Source: Bacteroidales bacterium
Lineage (GTDB): Bacteria; Bacteroidota; Bacteroidia; Bacteroidales; ML635J-15
Direction of reading: 5' to 3'
DNA length: 6,154 bases
Assembly (NCBI GenBank): GCA_028696755.1
Contig: JAQVGK010000227.1
Coordinates: forward strand, 1-6,154
Made by a program: the position numbers and the translations under genes. Shown here one piece after another: positions 1-5,276 of the stretch. Under the pieces are notes generated by a model. That model ran no database searches. It had not been told where the DNA came from and saw nothing but the letters and a program-made list of their open reading frames with translations. Numbering within the stretch: the first letter of the stretch is position 1; the number at the start of each line of letters is the position of its first letter.

Positions 1-241
1 TTAAATCTCCAATCACTAATTCTGGCAATAACCCATTTATTATTCTGAAAATTAAATGAACATGATTGGTCATAATACACCAAGCAAATACTTCCATCCC
101 TTTTTCTTTCTGACAATAATGTATGCTGTCAAGTATAATCTGCTTATATTCGTTTCGGGTAAAAACATCAAACCATTCAATTACAGCAAAGCTTATAAAA
201 TAAACTCCTTCGGGATTATGAAATTTATAGTTGCGGCTCAT
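1..241 (-). CDS. REP-associated tyrosine transposase (Y1/HUH family), N-terminal part, cut by window edge
   Basis: Reading the minus strand from the ATG at 241 gives 80 open residues that run off the left edge. The protein begins MSRNYKFHNPEGVYFISFAV and contains FAWCIMTNHVHLIF, in which His60-Val61-His62 is the HUH metal-binding motif of the Y1 transposase fold. The catalytic tyrosine of the family lies further toward the C terminus and is not in the window, so whether the gene is intact cannot be judged. Family members are usually about 180 residues or slightly longer. Known RAYT/IS200-like enzymes nick single-stranded DNA next to short hairpins called REP sequences. A perfect REP-like hairpin at 312-336 lies about 70 bp upstream of the start, which fits this assignment. 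A -7 box at 269-276 is correctly placed for transcription. No strong Shine-Dalgarno site is visible. The family call is strong; whether it acts as a mobile element or a domesticated enzyme is open. Confidence 0.9.
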   Translation of the reverse strand, partial: MSRNYKFHNPEGVYFISFAVIEWFDVFTRNEYKQIILDSIHYCQKEKGMEVFAWCIMTNHVHLIFRIINGLLPELVIGDL

Positions 242-268
242 TGGTAATTGATTTTAATAGATTGGAAT

Positions 269-276
269 CAAAGTTA
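269..276 (-). promoter_or_regulatory. Candidate -7 box for the REP transposase
   Basis: On the minus strand this reads TAACTTTG, an exact match to the Bacteroidota TAnnTTTG consensus. It lies 27 bases before the ATG at 241. No clear TTTG -33 element is visible upstream, so the promoter is supported only by the -7 box and its position. Confidence 0.5.
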
Positions 277-311
277 ATTGTTTTTGTTTAGTGCTAAAAA
301 TTTTCTGTTGG

Positions 312-336
312 TACCGCACGATACAATCGTGCGGTA
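312..336. repeat. REP-like perfect hairpin beside the transposase
   Basis: TACCGCACGAT (312-322) is the exact reverse complement of ATCGTGCGGTA (326-336), giving an 11-bp stem with an ACA loop. A GTAG tetranucleotide, the type of short motif known to accompany REP hairpins, overlaps its right end (334-337) and recurs at 355-358. Location close to a RAYT gene and the compact GC-rich stem suggest the substrate of that enzyme. No T-run follows on either strand, so it is not an intrinsic terminator. Confidence 0.65.
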
Positions 337-424
337 GCGGGGGGCTGTGAACTTGTAGCGGGAGTCGAAAGAAGAGTTCTTTTGGCTAACGAAAAGTTGC
401 TCACAAGATGATTTAATTTTAAAA

Positions 425-465
425 GGTGTTCGCGAGCTCAGCAGCAGAAGCTGCTTCGGTTCACC
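425..465 (+). repeat. Dispersed structured repeat, copy 1
   Basis: The unit starts GGTGTTCGCGAGCT and ends CTGCTTCGGTTCACC. An inverted copy lies at 4945-4974, where the minus strand reads GGTGTTCGTGAGCT, then GCTTCGCAGGTTCACC. This copy carries about 12 additional central bases, which create an AGCAGC/GCTGCT hairpin (440-445 with 450-455), and lacks the CA before GGTTCACC. The matching ends and their order make chance similarity unlikely. The flanking DNA of the two copies does not match, so the mobile or conserved unit seems to be the 30-41 bp core. Confidence 0.55.
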
Positions 466-483
466 AAAGGGGAGGTATTGGAT

Positions 484-554
484 GCCGATTCTTATTTTAC
501 AATTGTTTTTGCTGCAATCAGAATTTTGCAAAAACAAGTAAAATATAGAACGGC
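484..554. repeat. Long imperfect inverted repeat
   Basis: The left arm (484-512) and right arm (528-554) are reverse complements over almost their full length. TTGTTTTTGC (503-512) pairs perfectly with GCAAAAACAA (528-537), and TATTTTAC (493-500) pairs perfectly with GTAAAATA (538-545). The outer TTCT and GCCG blocks also pair, with small bulges. The loop is 513-527. It could form a cruciform or a stable RNA hairpin. It has no T-run and does not look like a terminator. Confidence 0.7.
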
Positions 555-617
555 ACAAGTCGTGCTGATCGGCACGGCCTAAACTGTTTGTAATAAATGA
601 GGATGATTCGTTAGTGC

Positions 618-636
618 TATGATGAAGATCATCATA
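618..636. repeat. Perfect 8-bp hairpin downstream of yhcG
   Basis: TATGATGA (618-625) is the exact reverse complement of TCATCATA (629-636), with an AGA loop. It sits about 50 bp past the yhcG stop codon in the direction of transcription. It is AT-rich and lacks a following T-run on the minus strand, so a terminator role is not supported. It could be another element of the palindrome cluster or could protect the mRNA 3' end. Confidence 0.45.
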
Positions 637-684
637 AACATAAAAAACGCTATTGCCGGTTTTGTCTTGCACTAATTTTCGATT

Positions 685-1725
685 TTATTTCTTTTCACTC
701 ATTCTCATTTTTGCAACTTCAATTGATTTACGTAATTGCTCCTCTAGTAGCTTCTTGTCAGGCAATTCGGTATAATATTGAGCTACTTTTATACCAGCTT
801 CATCAAGTTTAAGTAATTCTATTTGTTCGGTTCCACCGTTTGTACAAAGAATGAGTCCAAGCGGACTTTCTTCACCGTCTTGTCGTTCATACTTATTTAA
901 CCATTCAAGATAAAGTTCCATTTGCCCTTTATAAGCTGCTTTAAATTTTGTGATTTTTAATTCAATTGCGATAAGCCTTTTTAATTTTCGATGATAAAAG
1001 AGTAAATCTAAATAAAAGTCTTCGCCATCAATGATCATGCGTTTCTGCCGTTCGACAAACGAAAAACCACTTCCCAACTCCAAAATAAATCGTTCTAACT
1101 CTCCAATTAAAATGTCTTCAAGAGTTTTTTCTGAAAAGTATCCTTTTAATCCTGTAAAGTTTAAAAAATATGGACTTTTAAAAACAAGTTCCGGCGAAAT
1201 CTTATTATTTTCACTCAAATCGGATAATTCCTTTTTTATAAAATCTTCGGGTTTACCGCTAATTGCAGTTCGTTCAAAAAGCATCGATGTAATTTGTTTT
1301 CGCAAAGTGTCACGTCCCCAGCCTTCGTGTATTGACATCCAGAGATAAAACTCTCGTTGCAAATCATCTTTTATTGTTAATAATTCGATAAAATGTGACC
1401 AAGACAATTTTGTCGCAGCCTGCGACACTTTTTCTACATTTGGAAAAAGAACTGAAAATTGAATCATTCTTCTTAAATTCCTAACTTCAAACTCTTTTCC
1501 ATAGTTCTGAGTTAATAATGTCGCAAGTTGCGACACAATTTGTTTCCCATATTCTGCCCGTTTATTTTGAAGAATTTCTCGATTTATCCGACCACCGATA
1601 TGCCAGTAAAGCATTGTTAGTTCCGAATTCACAACTCTGGCTAAACCGGATTTTGTTTGTTCAATTAGTTGACAAACGTCTTTAAATACTAAGCTTCCAA
1701 TTATGTTTGATTCTATTTCTTTCAT
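685..1725 (-). CDS. yhcG: YhcG-like PDDEXK nuclease domain protein (DUF1016)
   Basis: This complete 346-residue protein has the two-part DUF1016 layout. The N-terminal DUF1016_N helical domain spans about residues 10-150, with the family signatures LYWHIG (39-44), NLRRMIQF (83-90) and LSWSHFIELL (107-116). The C-terminal PD-(D/E)XK nuclease domain spans about residues 170-330. Likely active-site residues are Asp240 in FYLDLLFY, Glu255 and Lys257 in AIELK, and Gln268 in KGQMELYL. All are present, so the enzyme looks intact. Family members are often found beside restriction-modification and other accessory or defence genes; their exact cellular role is not settled. Here no methylase, specificity subunit or obvious partner is adjacent. 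It lies 74 bp after the aminotransferase gene in the same direction, with its own -7 box, so independent transcription is likely. The start is the ATG at 1725. Two VSQxAT segments (64-69, 100-105) are encoded by the same DNA palindrome. Confidence 0.93.
   Translation of the reverse strand: MKEIESNIIGSLVFKDVCQLIEQTKSGLARVVNSELTMLYWHIGGRINREILQNKRAEYGKQIVSQLATLLTQNYGKEFEVRNLRRMIQFSVLFPNVEKVSQAATKLSWSHFIELLTIKDDLQREFYLWMSIHEGWGRDTLRKQITSMLFERTAISGKPEDFIKKELSDLSENNKISPELVFKSPYFLNFTGLKGYFSEKTLEDILIGELERFILELGSGFSFVERQKRMIIDGEDFYLDLLFYHRKLKRLIAIELKITKFKAAYKGQMELYLEWLNKYERQDGEESPLGLILCTNGGTEQIELLKLDEAGIKVAQYYTELPDKKLLEEQLRKSIEVAKMRMSEKK
1411..1427. repeat. TGTCGCA-N3-TGCGACA palindrome inside yhcG, copy A
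   Basis: A perfect 7-bp inverted repeat with a GCC spacer. On the coding (minus) strand it encodes part of VSQAAT, residues 100-105. The same palindrome, with a different spacer, recurs 108 bp away at 1519-1535. Confidence 0.75.
1519..1535. repeat. TGTCGCA-N3-TGCGACA palindrome inside yhcG, copy B
   Basis: A perfect 7-bp inverted repeat with an AGT spacer. On the coding strand it encodes part of VSQLAT, residues 64-69. The two copies are exactly 36 codons apart, so they are in the same reading frame. Confidence 0.75.
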
Positions 1726-1751
1726 TTTTTATTTTGCCACTAAAATTGTTT

Positions 1752-1759
1752 CAAATCTA
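1752..1759 (-). promoter_or_regulatory. Candidate -7 box for yhcG
   Basis: The minus strand reads TAGATTTG, matching TAnnTTTG, 26 bases before the yhcG ATG and within the 74-bp gap after the aminotransferase gene. No clear -33 element is visible. It suggests that yhcG can be transcribed separately from the upstream gene. Confidence 0.45.
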
Positions 1760-1799
1760 AAGGTAGCGATTGATAATTTAAAATATTTTCCAGAAACCT

Positions 1800-2924
1800 C
1801 TATCCCAAAAACTCGAGCACCGAATCTGTAATATATTTCAAGGTTTTCTCGTCGAGTTCTGTGTTCATTGGTAACGACATTACCGTTTCGCAAAGCTTGT
1901 CGGTTACAGGATAATCGTTTACATTGTATTTAAACTCCTGAAATGCTTTTTGGTTATGTAAAGCAACTGGATAATATACTGCGCATGCAATTCCTTTTGC
2001 TGAAAGATGTTCCATTAAGGCTTTGCGATCTACGTTATTTAAAACCAACGTGTATTGATGGAAAGTATGGGTTGACTTTTCAAATCTTTTTGGAGTAGTG
2101 ATTTTTGAACATTTTGCAAATGCATTGTCGTAATAATCGGCAGCACTGCGACGAGCAGAATTATACTCATCTAGATGGGGTAATTTAACTCTTAAAATTG
2201 CAGCTTGAATTGTGTCGAGGCGCGAGTTTACACCAATATTGTCGTGGTAATATCTAACTTTCATTCCATGGTTAACAATCGAATTGATTTTTTCGGCAAT
2301 AGCATCGTCGTTGGTAAACATAGCCCCACCATCGCCATAACAACCCAGATTTTTTGACGGAAAAAAAGAAGTGCAGCCAACATGACCGATGGTCCCAGCT
2401 TTCTTTGTCCAGCCTTTCGACGATTTAAAATCGCTGCCGATAGCTTGAGCAGTGTCTTCAATTACAAAAAGATTATGCTTTTCGGCAATCTCCATTATTT
2501 TGTCCATATCAGAGGTTTGACCAAATAAATGAACCGGAATAATAGCTTTTGTTTTTGGGGTAATTGCAGCCTCAATTCTGTCTGGATCGATACAGAAAGT
2601 ATGTGGATCGACATCAACCATAACCGGAGTTAACTTAAGCAATGCAATGGTTTCTACAGTTGCAATAAAAGTAAAATCTGCCGAGATTACCTCGTCGCCA
2701 GGTTGCAAGCCAAGTGCCATCATAGCAATCTGAAGTGCATCGGTGCCATTTCCGCATGGAATTACATGCTTTACATTCAGATATTCGGCAAGCTCTTTTT
2801 TAAACTCTTTTACTTCGGTGCCATTAATAAACTCAGTGTTATCAATAACTCTTGCTATTCCTGCATCAACCTCAGACTTGATTTTAAGGTACTGAGATTT
2901 TAAATCAACCATTGGTATGTTCAT
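1800..2924 (-). CDS. DegT/DnrJ/EryC1/StrS family PLP-dependent sugar aminotransferase
   Basis: A complete 374-residue fold-type I aminotransferase, of the family that transfers an amino group to keto-sugar nucleotides for surface glycans. Numbering from the chosen ATG, the phosphate-binding GNGTDA loop is at 58-63, the aspartate that contacts the PLP ring is Asp157 in IEDTAQAIGS, and the Schiff-base lysine is Lys191 in FFPSKNLGCYGDGGA. GVNSRLDTIQAAIL, a conserved family block, follows at about 231-244. The FFPSKNLGCYGDGGA form resembles WbpE-type enzymes, which make 3-amino sugars on UDP-GlcNAc-derived uronic acids, but the substrate is not settled by sequence alone and no other sugar genes are in the window. 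I chose the ATG at 2924, giving MNIPMVDLKSQY as is usual for the family. A TTG at 2942 would add six residues, but it is part of the -7 box TATATTTG and so is not a plausible start. Confidence 0.93.
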   Translation of the reverse strand: MNIPMVDLKSQYLKIKSEVDAGIARVIDNTEFINGTEVKEFKKELAEYLNVKHVIPCGNGTDALQIAMMALGLQPGDEVISADFTFIATVETIALLKLTPVMVDVDPHTFCIDPDRIEAAITPKTKAIIPVHLFGQTSDMDKIMEIAEKHNLFVIEDTAQAIGSDFKSSKGWTKKAGTIGHVGCTSFFPSKNLGCYGDGGAMFTNDDAIAEKINSIVNHGMKVRYYHDNIGVNSRLDTIQAAILRVKLPHLDEYNSARRSAADYYDNAFAKCSKITTPKRFEKSTHTFHQYTLVLNNVDRKALMEHLSAKGIACAVYYPVALHNQKAFQEFKYNVNDYPVTDKLCETVMSLPMNTELDEKTLKYITDSVLEFLG

Positions 2925-2939
2925 ATTCGGTTTTTTTGG

Positions 2940-2947
2940 CAAATATA
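2940..2947 (-). promoter_or_regulatory. Candidate -7 box for the aminotransferase gene; decides the start
   Basis: The minus strand reads TATATTTG, an exact TAnnTTTG match ending 15 bases before the ATG at 2924. Transcription from it would begin at roughly 2933, leaving a very short leader. This excludes the in-frame TTG at 2942 as a start codon, because that TTG would lie upstream of the transcript. Confidence 0.55.
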
Positions 2948-3193
2948 GATGTTTTGAAAATATTTTGCGACCTAAATCATTAATATTTGATATGTCGGTA
3001 TGGAGTATGGGGCGCCAATAACAGATTAGTGTTGTACAGTTTCAATTATTGATTTGTAATTATATGTTTTTACCTCATTTTATTTTCGTAATAGACTGAT
3101 AATTAGCACTTTAATTGGTGTTTTGCCTCTAAAATATGTTACTTAACATGTTTTTTCGAGCTCTAATCTTTCTTTTTTTGGTCTTTAATCCTA
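2948..3193. other. Divergent intergenic region between the aminotransferase and cDPGS-like genes
   Basis: This AT-rich region separates two genes read in opposite directions, with a -7 box at each end. I see no open frame, RNA gene or riboswitch core. Small palindromes are present, such as GGCGCC near 3011 and AACATGTT near 3144, but nothing that stands out as an operator. Confidence 0.5.
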
Positions 3194-3201
3194 TATCTTT
3201 G
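3194..3201 (+). promoter_or_regulatory. Candidate -7 box for the cDPGS-like gene
   Basis: TATCTTTG matches TAnnTTTG, 49 bases before the ATG at 3251. A T-rich TTTG at 3177-3180 is closer than the usual -33 spacing. The predicted leader of about 40 bases contains a six-codon frame (ATG at 3216, stop ending at 3233) that could be chance. Confidence 0.5.
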
Positions 3202-3250
3202 CTGCAATTGAATTAATGTTTAACACCAAATAAGGTAAATTAAATTAGTT

Positions 3251-4591
3251 ATGGCTAAGAAAAATGTACTTATCATCGGAGCTGCAGGAAGAGATTTCCA
3301 CAACTTCAACACTTATTACAGAAACAATGCGAATTACAATGTTGTAGCTTTCACAGCTGCTCAGATTCCTGACATTGACGGTAGAAAATACCCAGCTGAA
3401 TTAGCTGGCGAATTGTATCCTGCTGGAATTCCAATTTATGCACAGGATGAATTACCAAGATTAATTAAAGAATTAAACATAGAAGAATGTGTATTTGCAT
3501 ACAGCGATGTTCCTTACCAAGTAGTTATGAACATTGGTGCATTGGTTAATGCATGTGGTGCAAACTTTAACCTTTTAGGCCCAGCTAAGACTCAGGTTAA
3601 ATCAACCAAACCAGTTATTGCTGTTGGTTCTGTTCGTACAGGTTGCGGTAAATCACAAACTTCAAGAAGAATTGTTGAGTTATTGATGGAAGCAGGATTA
3701 AAAGTTGTTGCTATTCGTCACCCAATGCCTTATGGTGATTTAGTTGCTCAGAAAGTTCAGCGTTTTGCAAAAATCGAAGATTTAGCTAAACATAAATGTA
3801 CTATCGAGGAAATGGAAGAGTATGAACCACACGTGACTCGTGGTAACGTAATTTATGCTGGTGTTGATTATGAAGCAATTGTTAGAGCTGCTGAAAACGA
3901 TCCAGATGGTTGTGATGTTATTCTTTGGGACGGTGGAAATAACGACTTCCCATTTTATGTTCCTGATATGATGGTTACTGTTGTTGATCCTCACAGACCA
4001 GGTCACGAATTATCATACTACCCAGGTGAAGCTACTTTAAGATTAGCTGACGTTGTTGTAATCAACAAAATGGACTCTGCAGGACCAGAAGCTATTCAAA
4101 TCGTTCGTAACAGCATTGCAAAGGTTAACCCTAACGCAGCAGTTGTTGACGGAGCTTCTCCACTTTCAATCGACAAACCAGAACTTATCAGAGGTAAGAG
4201 AGTATTAGTAGTTGAAGACGGACCAACACTCACACACGGTGAAATGAAAATCGGTGCAGGTACAGTTGCTGCTATGAAATGTGGTGCTGCCGAATTGGTT
4301 GACCCAAGACAATATGCAGTTGGTAAATTAGCCGAAACTTTCAAAATTTATCCTAATATCGGTACTTTATTACCAGCTATGGGTTATGGCGAACAACAGG
4401 TTAAAGACCTCGAAAAAACAATCGCAAACACTCCATGTGATGCAGTTGTTATTGCTACTCCAATCGATCTTAACCGTATCGTTAAAATCGACAAACCAAC
4501 TGTTAAAATCGGTTACGATCTACAAGAAATCGGAACTCCAGACCTTAGATTGTTTGTTAACGAATTTATCAAAAAATACGTTAAAAAATAA
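3251..4591 (+). CDS. Cyclic 2,3-diphosphoglycerate synthetase-like P-loop protein
   Basis: A complete 446-residue protein. It opens with a Rossmann-like motif, VLIIGAAGRDFHNFN (6-20), which is characteristic of this family. A P-loop-like segment, VGSVRTGCGKSQTSR, spans 125-139 with Lys134 and Ser135. The first glycine of a strict GxxxxGKS motif is replaced by Val128, with Gly126 two residues earlier. DGGNND (227-232) and NKMD (272-275) resemble the Walker B and NKxD guanine-recognition motifs, which suggests a GTPase-like nucleotide-binding core. The family is named after an archaeal enzyme that cyclises 2,3-diphosphoglycerate with ATP, but the role of bacterial homologues is poorly established and the true reaction is uncertain. 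The protein should be cytoplasmic: no signal peptide or membrane segment is seen. Many two-fold codons end in C (TTC, CAC, AAC) near the start, unlike yhcG, which hints at good expression. A strong terminator follows 19 bases after the stop, so the gene is monocistronic. Confidence 0.85.
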   Translation: MAKKNVLIIGAAGRDFHNFNTYYRNNANYNVVAFTAAQIPDIDGRKYPAELAGELYPAGIPIYAQDELPRLIKELNIEECVFAYSDVPYQVVMNIGALVNACGANFNLLGPAKTQVKSTKPVIAVGSVRTGCGKSQTSRRIVELLMEAGLKVVAIRHPMPYGDLVAQKVQRFAKIEDLAKHKCTIEEMEEYEPHVTRGNVIYAGVDYEAIVRAAENDPDGCDVILWDGGNNDFPFYVPDMMVTVVDPHRPGHELSYYPGEATLRLADVVVINKMDSAGPEAIQIVRNSIAKVNPNAAVVDGASPLSIDKPELIRGKRVLVVEDGPTLTHGEMKIGAGTVAAMKCGAAELVDPRQYAVGKLAETFKIYPNIGTLLPAMGYGEQQVKDLEKTIANTPCDAVVIATPIDLNRIVKIDKPTVKIGYDLQEIGTPDLRLFVNEFIKKYVKK

Positions 4592-4634
4592 CAATTTCAA
4601 ATCTTATAAGAGCCCTCGAATGAGGGCTTTTTTT
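4583..4634 (+). repeat. 52-bp exact direct repeat, left copy
   Basis: Identical over 52 bases to 5277-5328, with starts 694 bp apart. The left copy contains the last two Lys codons and the TAA stop of the cDPGS-like gene, its 3' UTR and its terminator. Outside the repeat the flanks do not match, apart from a different T-run length followed by AT in both. Confidence 0.95.
4611..4634 (+). terminator. Rho-independent terminator of the cDPGS-like gene
   Basis: AGCCCTC (4611-4617) pairs with GAGGGCT (4622-4628) around a GAAT loop, followed by an unbroken T-run to 4634. It begins 20 bases after the stop codon. Confidence 0.92.
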
Positions 4635-4808
4635 ATGTCCTTAAAGATAAGTCAGAATAATGCATTGTATGTTAAAAGAAAAATTCAATGTTGTTTAGTG
4701 AGGGTCGCAACAATATATTTTAGGTTTTTTAATTTATTGGCCTCAACAATATTTTGGTTGTGAAGTGTTTTTACTGACTTCCAGCATAATGTCTTCCCCA
4801 CATTTTAT

Positions 4809-4816
4809 TATGTTTG
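4809..4816 (+). promoter_or_regulatory. Candidate -7 box inside the insert
   Basis: TATGTTTG matches TAnnTTTG. No gene start follows at the usual distance. A transcript from about 4822 would cross the structured region and end at the terminator 5305-5330. No -33 element is clear, so support is weak. Confidence 0.3.
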
Positions 4817-4941
4817 AGAGAATACTTTTTTAAGGAAAGATTATTTCATGGTTAAAAACAACGAGTGATGAAGTGTCGAATGAAGCTTAAATTGTTATTC
4901 GAAGCTCTGCGGGAGGGCCTGGTAAAACGGCGGGCCGCTCA

Positions 4942-4977
4942 AGCGGTGAACCTGCGAAGCAGCTCACGAACACCGCT
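4942..4977 (-). repeat. Dispersed structured repeat, copy 2 (inverted), in a larger hairpin
   Basis: The minus strand of 4945-4974 matches the ends of the unit at 425-465. Here the unit is enclosed by a perfect 7-bp stem, AGCGGTG (4942-4948) with CACCGCT (4971-4977). Inside it CTGC pairs with GCAG around GAA. A further small hairpin, CCGCT-CA-AGCGG, lies immediately to the left at 4935-4946 and competes for the same bases. Confidence 0.55.
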
Positions 4978-5003
4978 GAAAATAATTGACAGTGTGAGTA
5001 AAG

Positions 5004-5124
5004 CGAAACAAATTAGAATTGTGTCGAGCCGACATGTCGTTTCCTAAAACAAATTTTTGAGTAAAGGGCATAGGTGTATGGCATTTGTTTTAGGCCAAGG
5101 TCGACATACAATTCTTTTGTTTCG
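5004..5124. repeat. Large two-tier imperfect palindrome
   Basis: The outer arms 5004-5027 and 5101-5124 pair over three blocks (CGAAACAAA, AGAATTGT, GTCGA), with a two-base bulge on each side. The inner arms CCTAAAACAAAT (5043-5054) and ATTTGTTTTAGG (5083-5094) pair perfectly over 12 bp. A self-complementary CGACATGTCG (5030-5039) lies on the left side between the two tiers. The terminal loop is 5055-5082. Such a structure would be very stable as RNA and could extrude as DNA. Confidence 0.75.
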
Positions 5125-5185
5125 TCTCGAGGTGCGTTGGGAACGGCGTAGCCCTCATGAGCGTAGCGAATAACCTTTGTTTTGC

Positions 5186-5222
5186 CTTGATTTTTTGTAA
5201 CTTTTTTATCAAGAAAAAAGTT
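5186..5222 (+). repeat. Pair of mutually exclusive hairpins
   Basis: CTTGAT (5186-5191) can pair with ATCAAG (5208-5213). Alternatively AACTTTTTT (5199-5207) pairs perfectly with AAAAAAGTT (5214-5222), placing ATCAAG in the loop. The two stems overlap and cannot form at once. I recall similar TTTGCCTTGATTTTTT-type sequences from other Bacteroidota intergenic regions, but cannot verify this here. Confidence 0.45.
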
Positions 5223-5276
5223 TGAATATAAAATTAAAATGATGCTAGTTATTACTTATACTCTTTACTAAAAGAC

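Larger units (their letters stand above)
242..684. other. Gene-free intergenic region dense in inverted repeats
   Basis: This stretch between the transposase and yhcG holds no credible gene. Instead it contains a series of inverted repeats: the perfect hairpin at 312-336, AAAGAA/TTCTTT at 368-382, the repeat unit at 425-465, a long imperfect palindrome at 484-554, three alternating GCAC/GTGC/GCAC segments at 553-575, and a perfect 8-bp stem at 618-636. An octamer GTAGCGGG occurs twice, at 334-341 and 355-362. Parts of the region are richer in G and C than the flanks. A minus-strand frame stays open over 274-672, but it runs through the palindromes and resembles no family I recognise, so I do not call it a gene. 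The pattern resembles a cluster of REP-type elements next to its transposase. Confidence 0.6.
4635..5276. mobile_element. Gene-free insert between direct repeats (possible non-autonomous element)
   Basis: These 642 bases separate the two copies of the 52-bp repeat. Open frames here overlap repeats or the preceding gene in a different frame, and none is credible. The left part (to about 4890) is AT-rich and contains a candidate -7 box. The middle (about 4905-5175) is richer in G and C and holds several inverted repeats, including an inverted relative of the repeat at 425-465. The right part has an alternating hairpin at 5186-5222. Allowing for T-run slippage, the insert begins GTCC and ends AGAC, with only weak further similarity between its inverted ends. 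The duplicated flanks indicate insertion or duplication, but 52 bp is too long for an ordinary transposon target duplication. The label as a mobile element is therefore an inference. A misassembly is also possible. Confidence 0.45.

Noticed and set aside
482..541. A 19-residue hydrophobic frame on the plus strand, preceded by GGGGAGG at ideal spacing
   Set aside because: It lies entirely within the 484-554 inverted repeat, and Bacteroidota do not depend on strong Shine-Dalgarno sites, so the match is probably chance.
274..672. A 132-residue open frame on the minus strand
   Set aside because: It runs through the REP-like hairpin, the repeat unit and the long palindrome, has low-complexity runs and resembles no family I know. 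Inverted repeats without stop codons explain the open frame.
242..684. CRISPR array
   Set aside because: The repeats are inverted and of different kinds, with no regular direct repeat-spacer pattern and no cas genes nearby.
685..1725. A complete restriction-modification or defence cassette around yhcG
   Set aside because: No methylase, specificity subunit or other defence gene is next to it in this window.
4386..4763. A 125-residue open frame on the plus strand
   Set aside because: Most of it overlaps the cDPGS-like gene in another frame, then runs through the terminator into non-coding DNA.
4905..4980. Possible tRNA or known housekeeping RNA because of GC-rich hairpins
   Set aside because: No cloverleaf, T-loop or CCA end fits, and I see no signature of tmRNA, RNase P RNA or SRP RNA.
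4865..5047. A 60-residue open frame on the plus strand within the insert
   Set aside because: It crosses the structured repeats, has an Arg/Ser-rich composition typical of chance translation and no domain I recognise.
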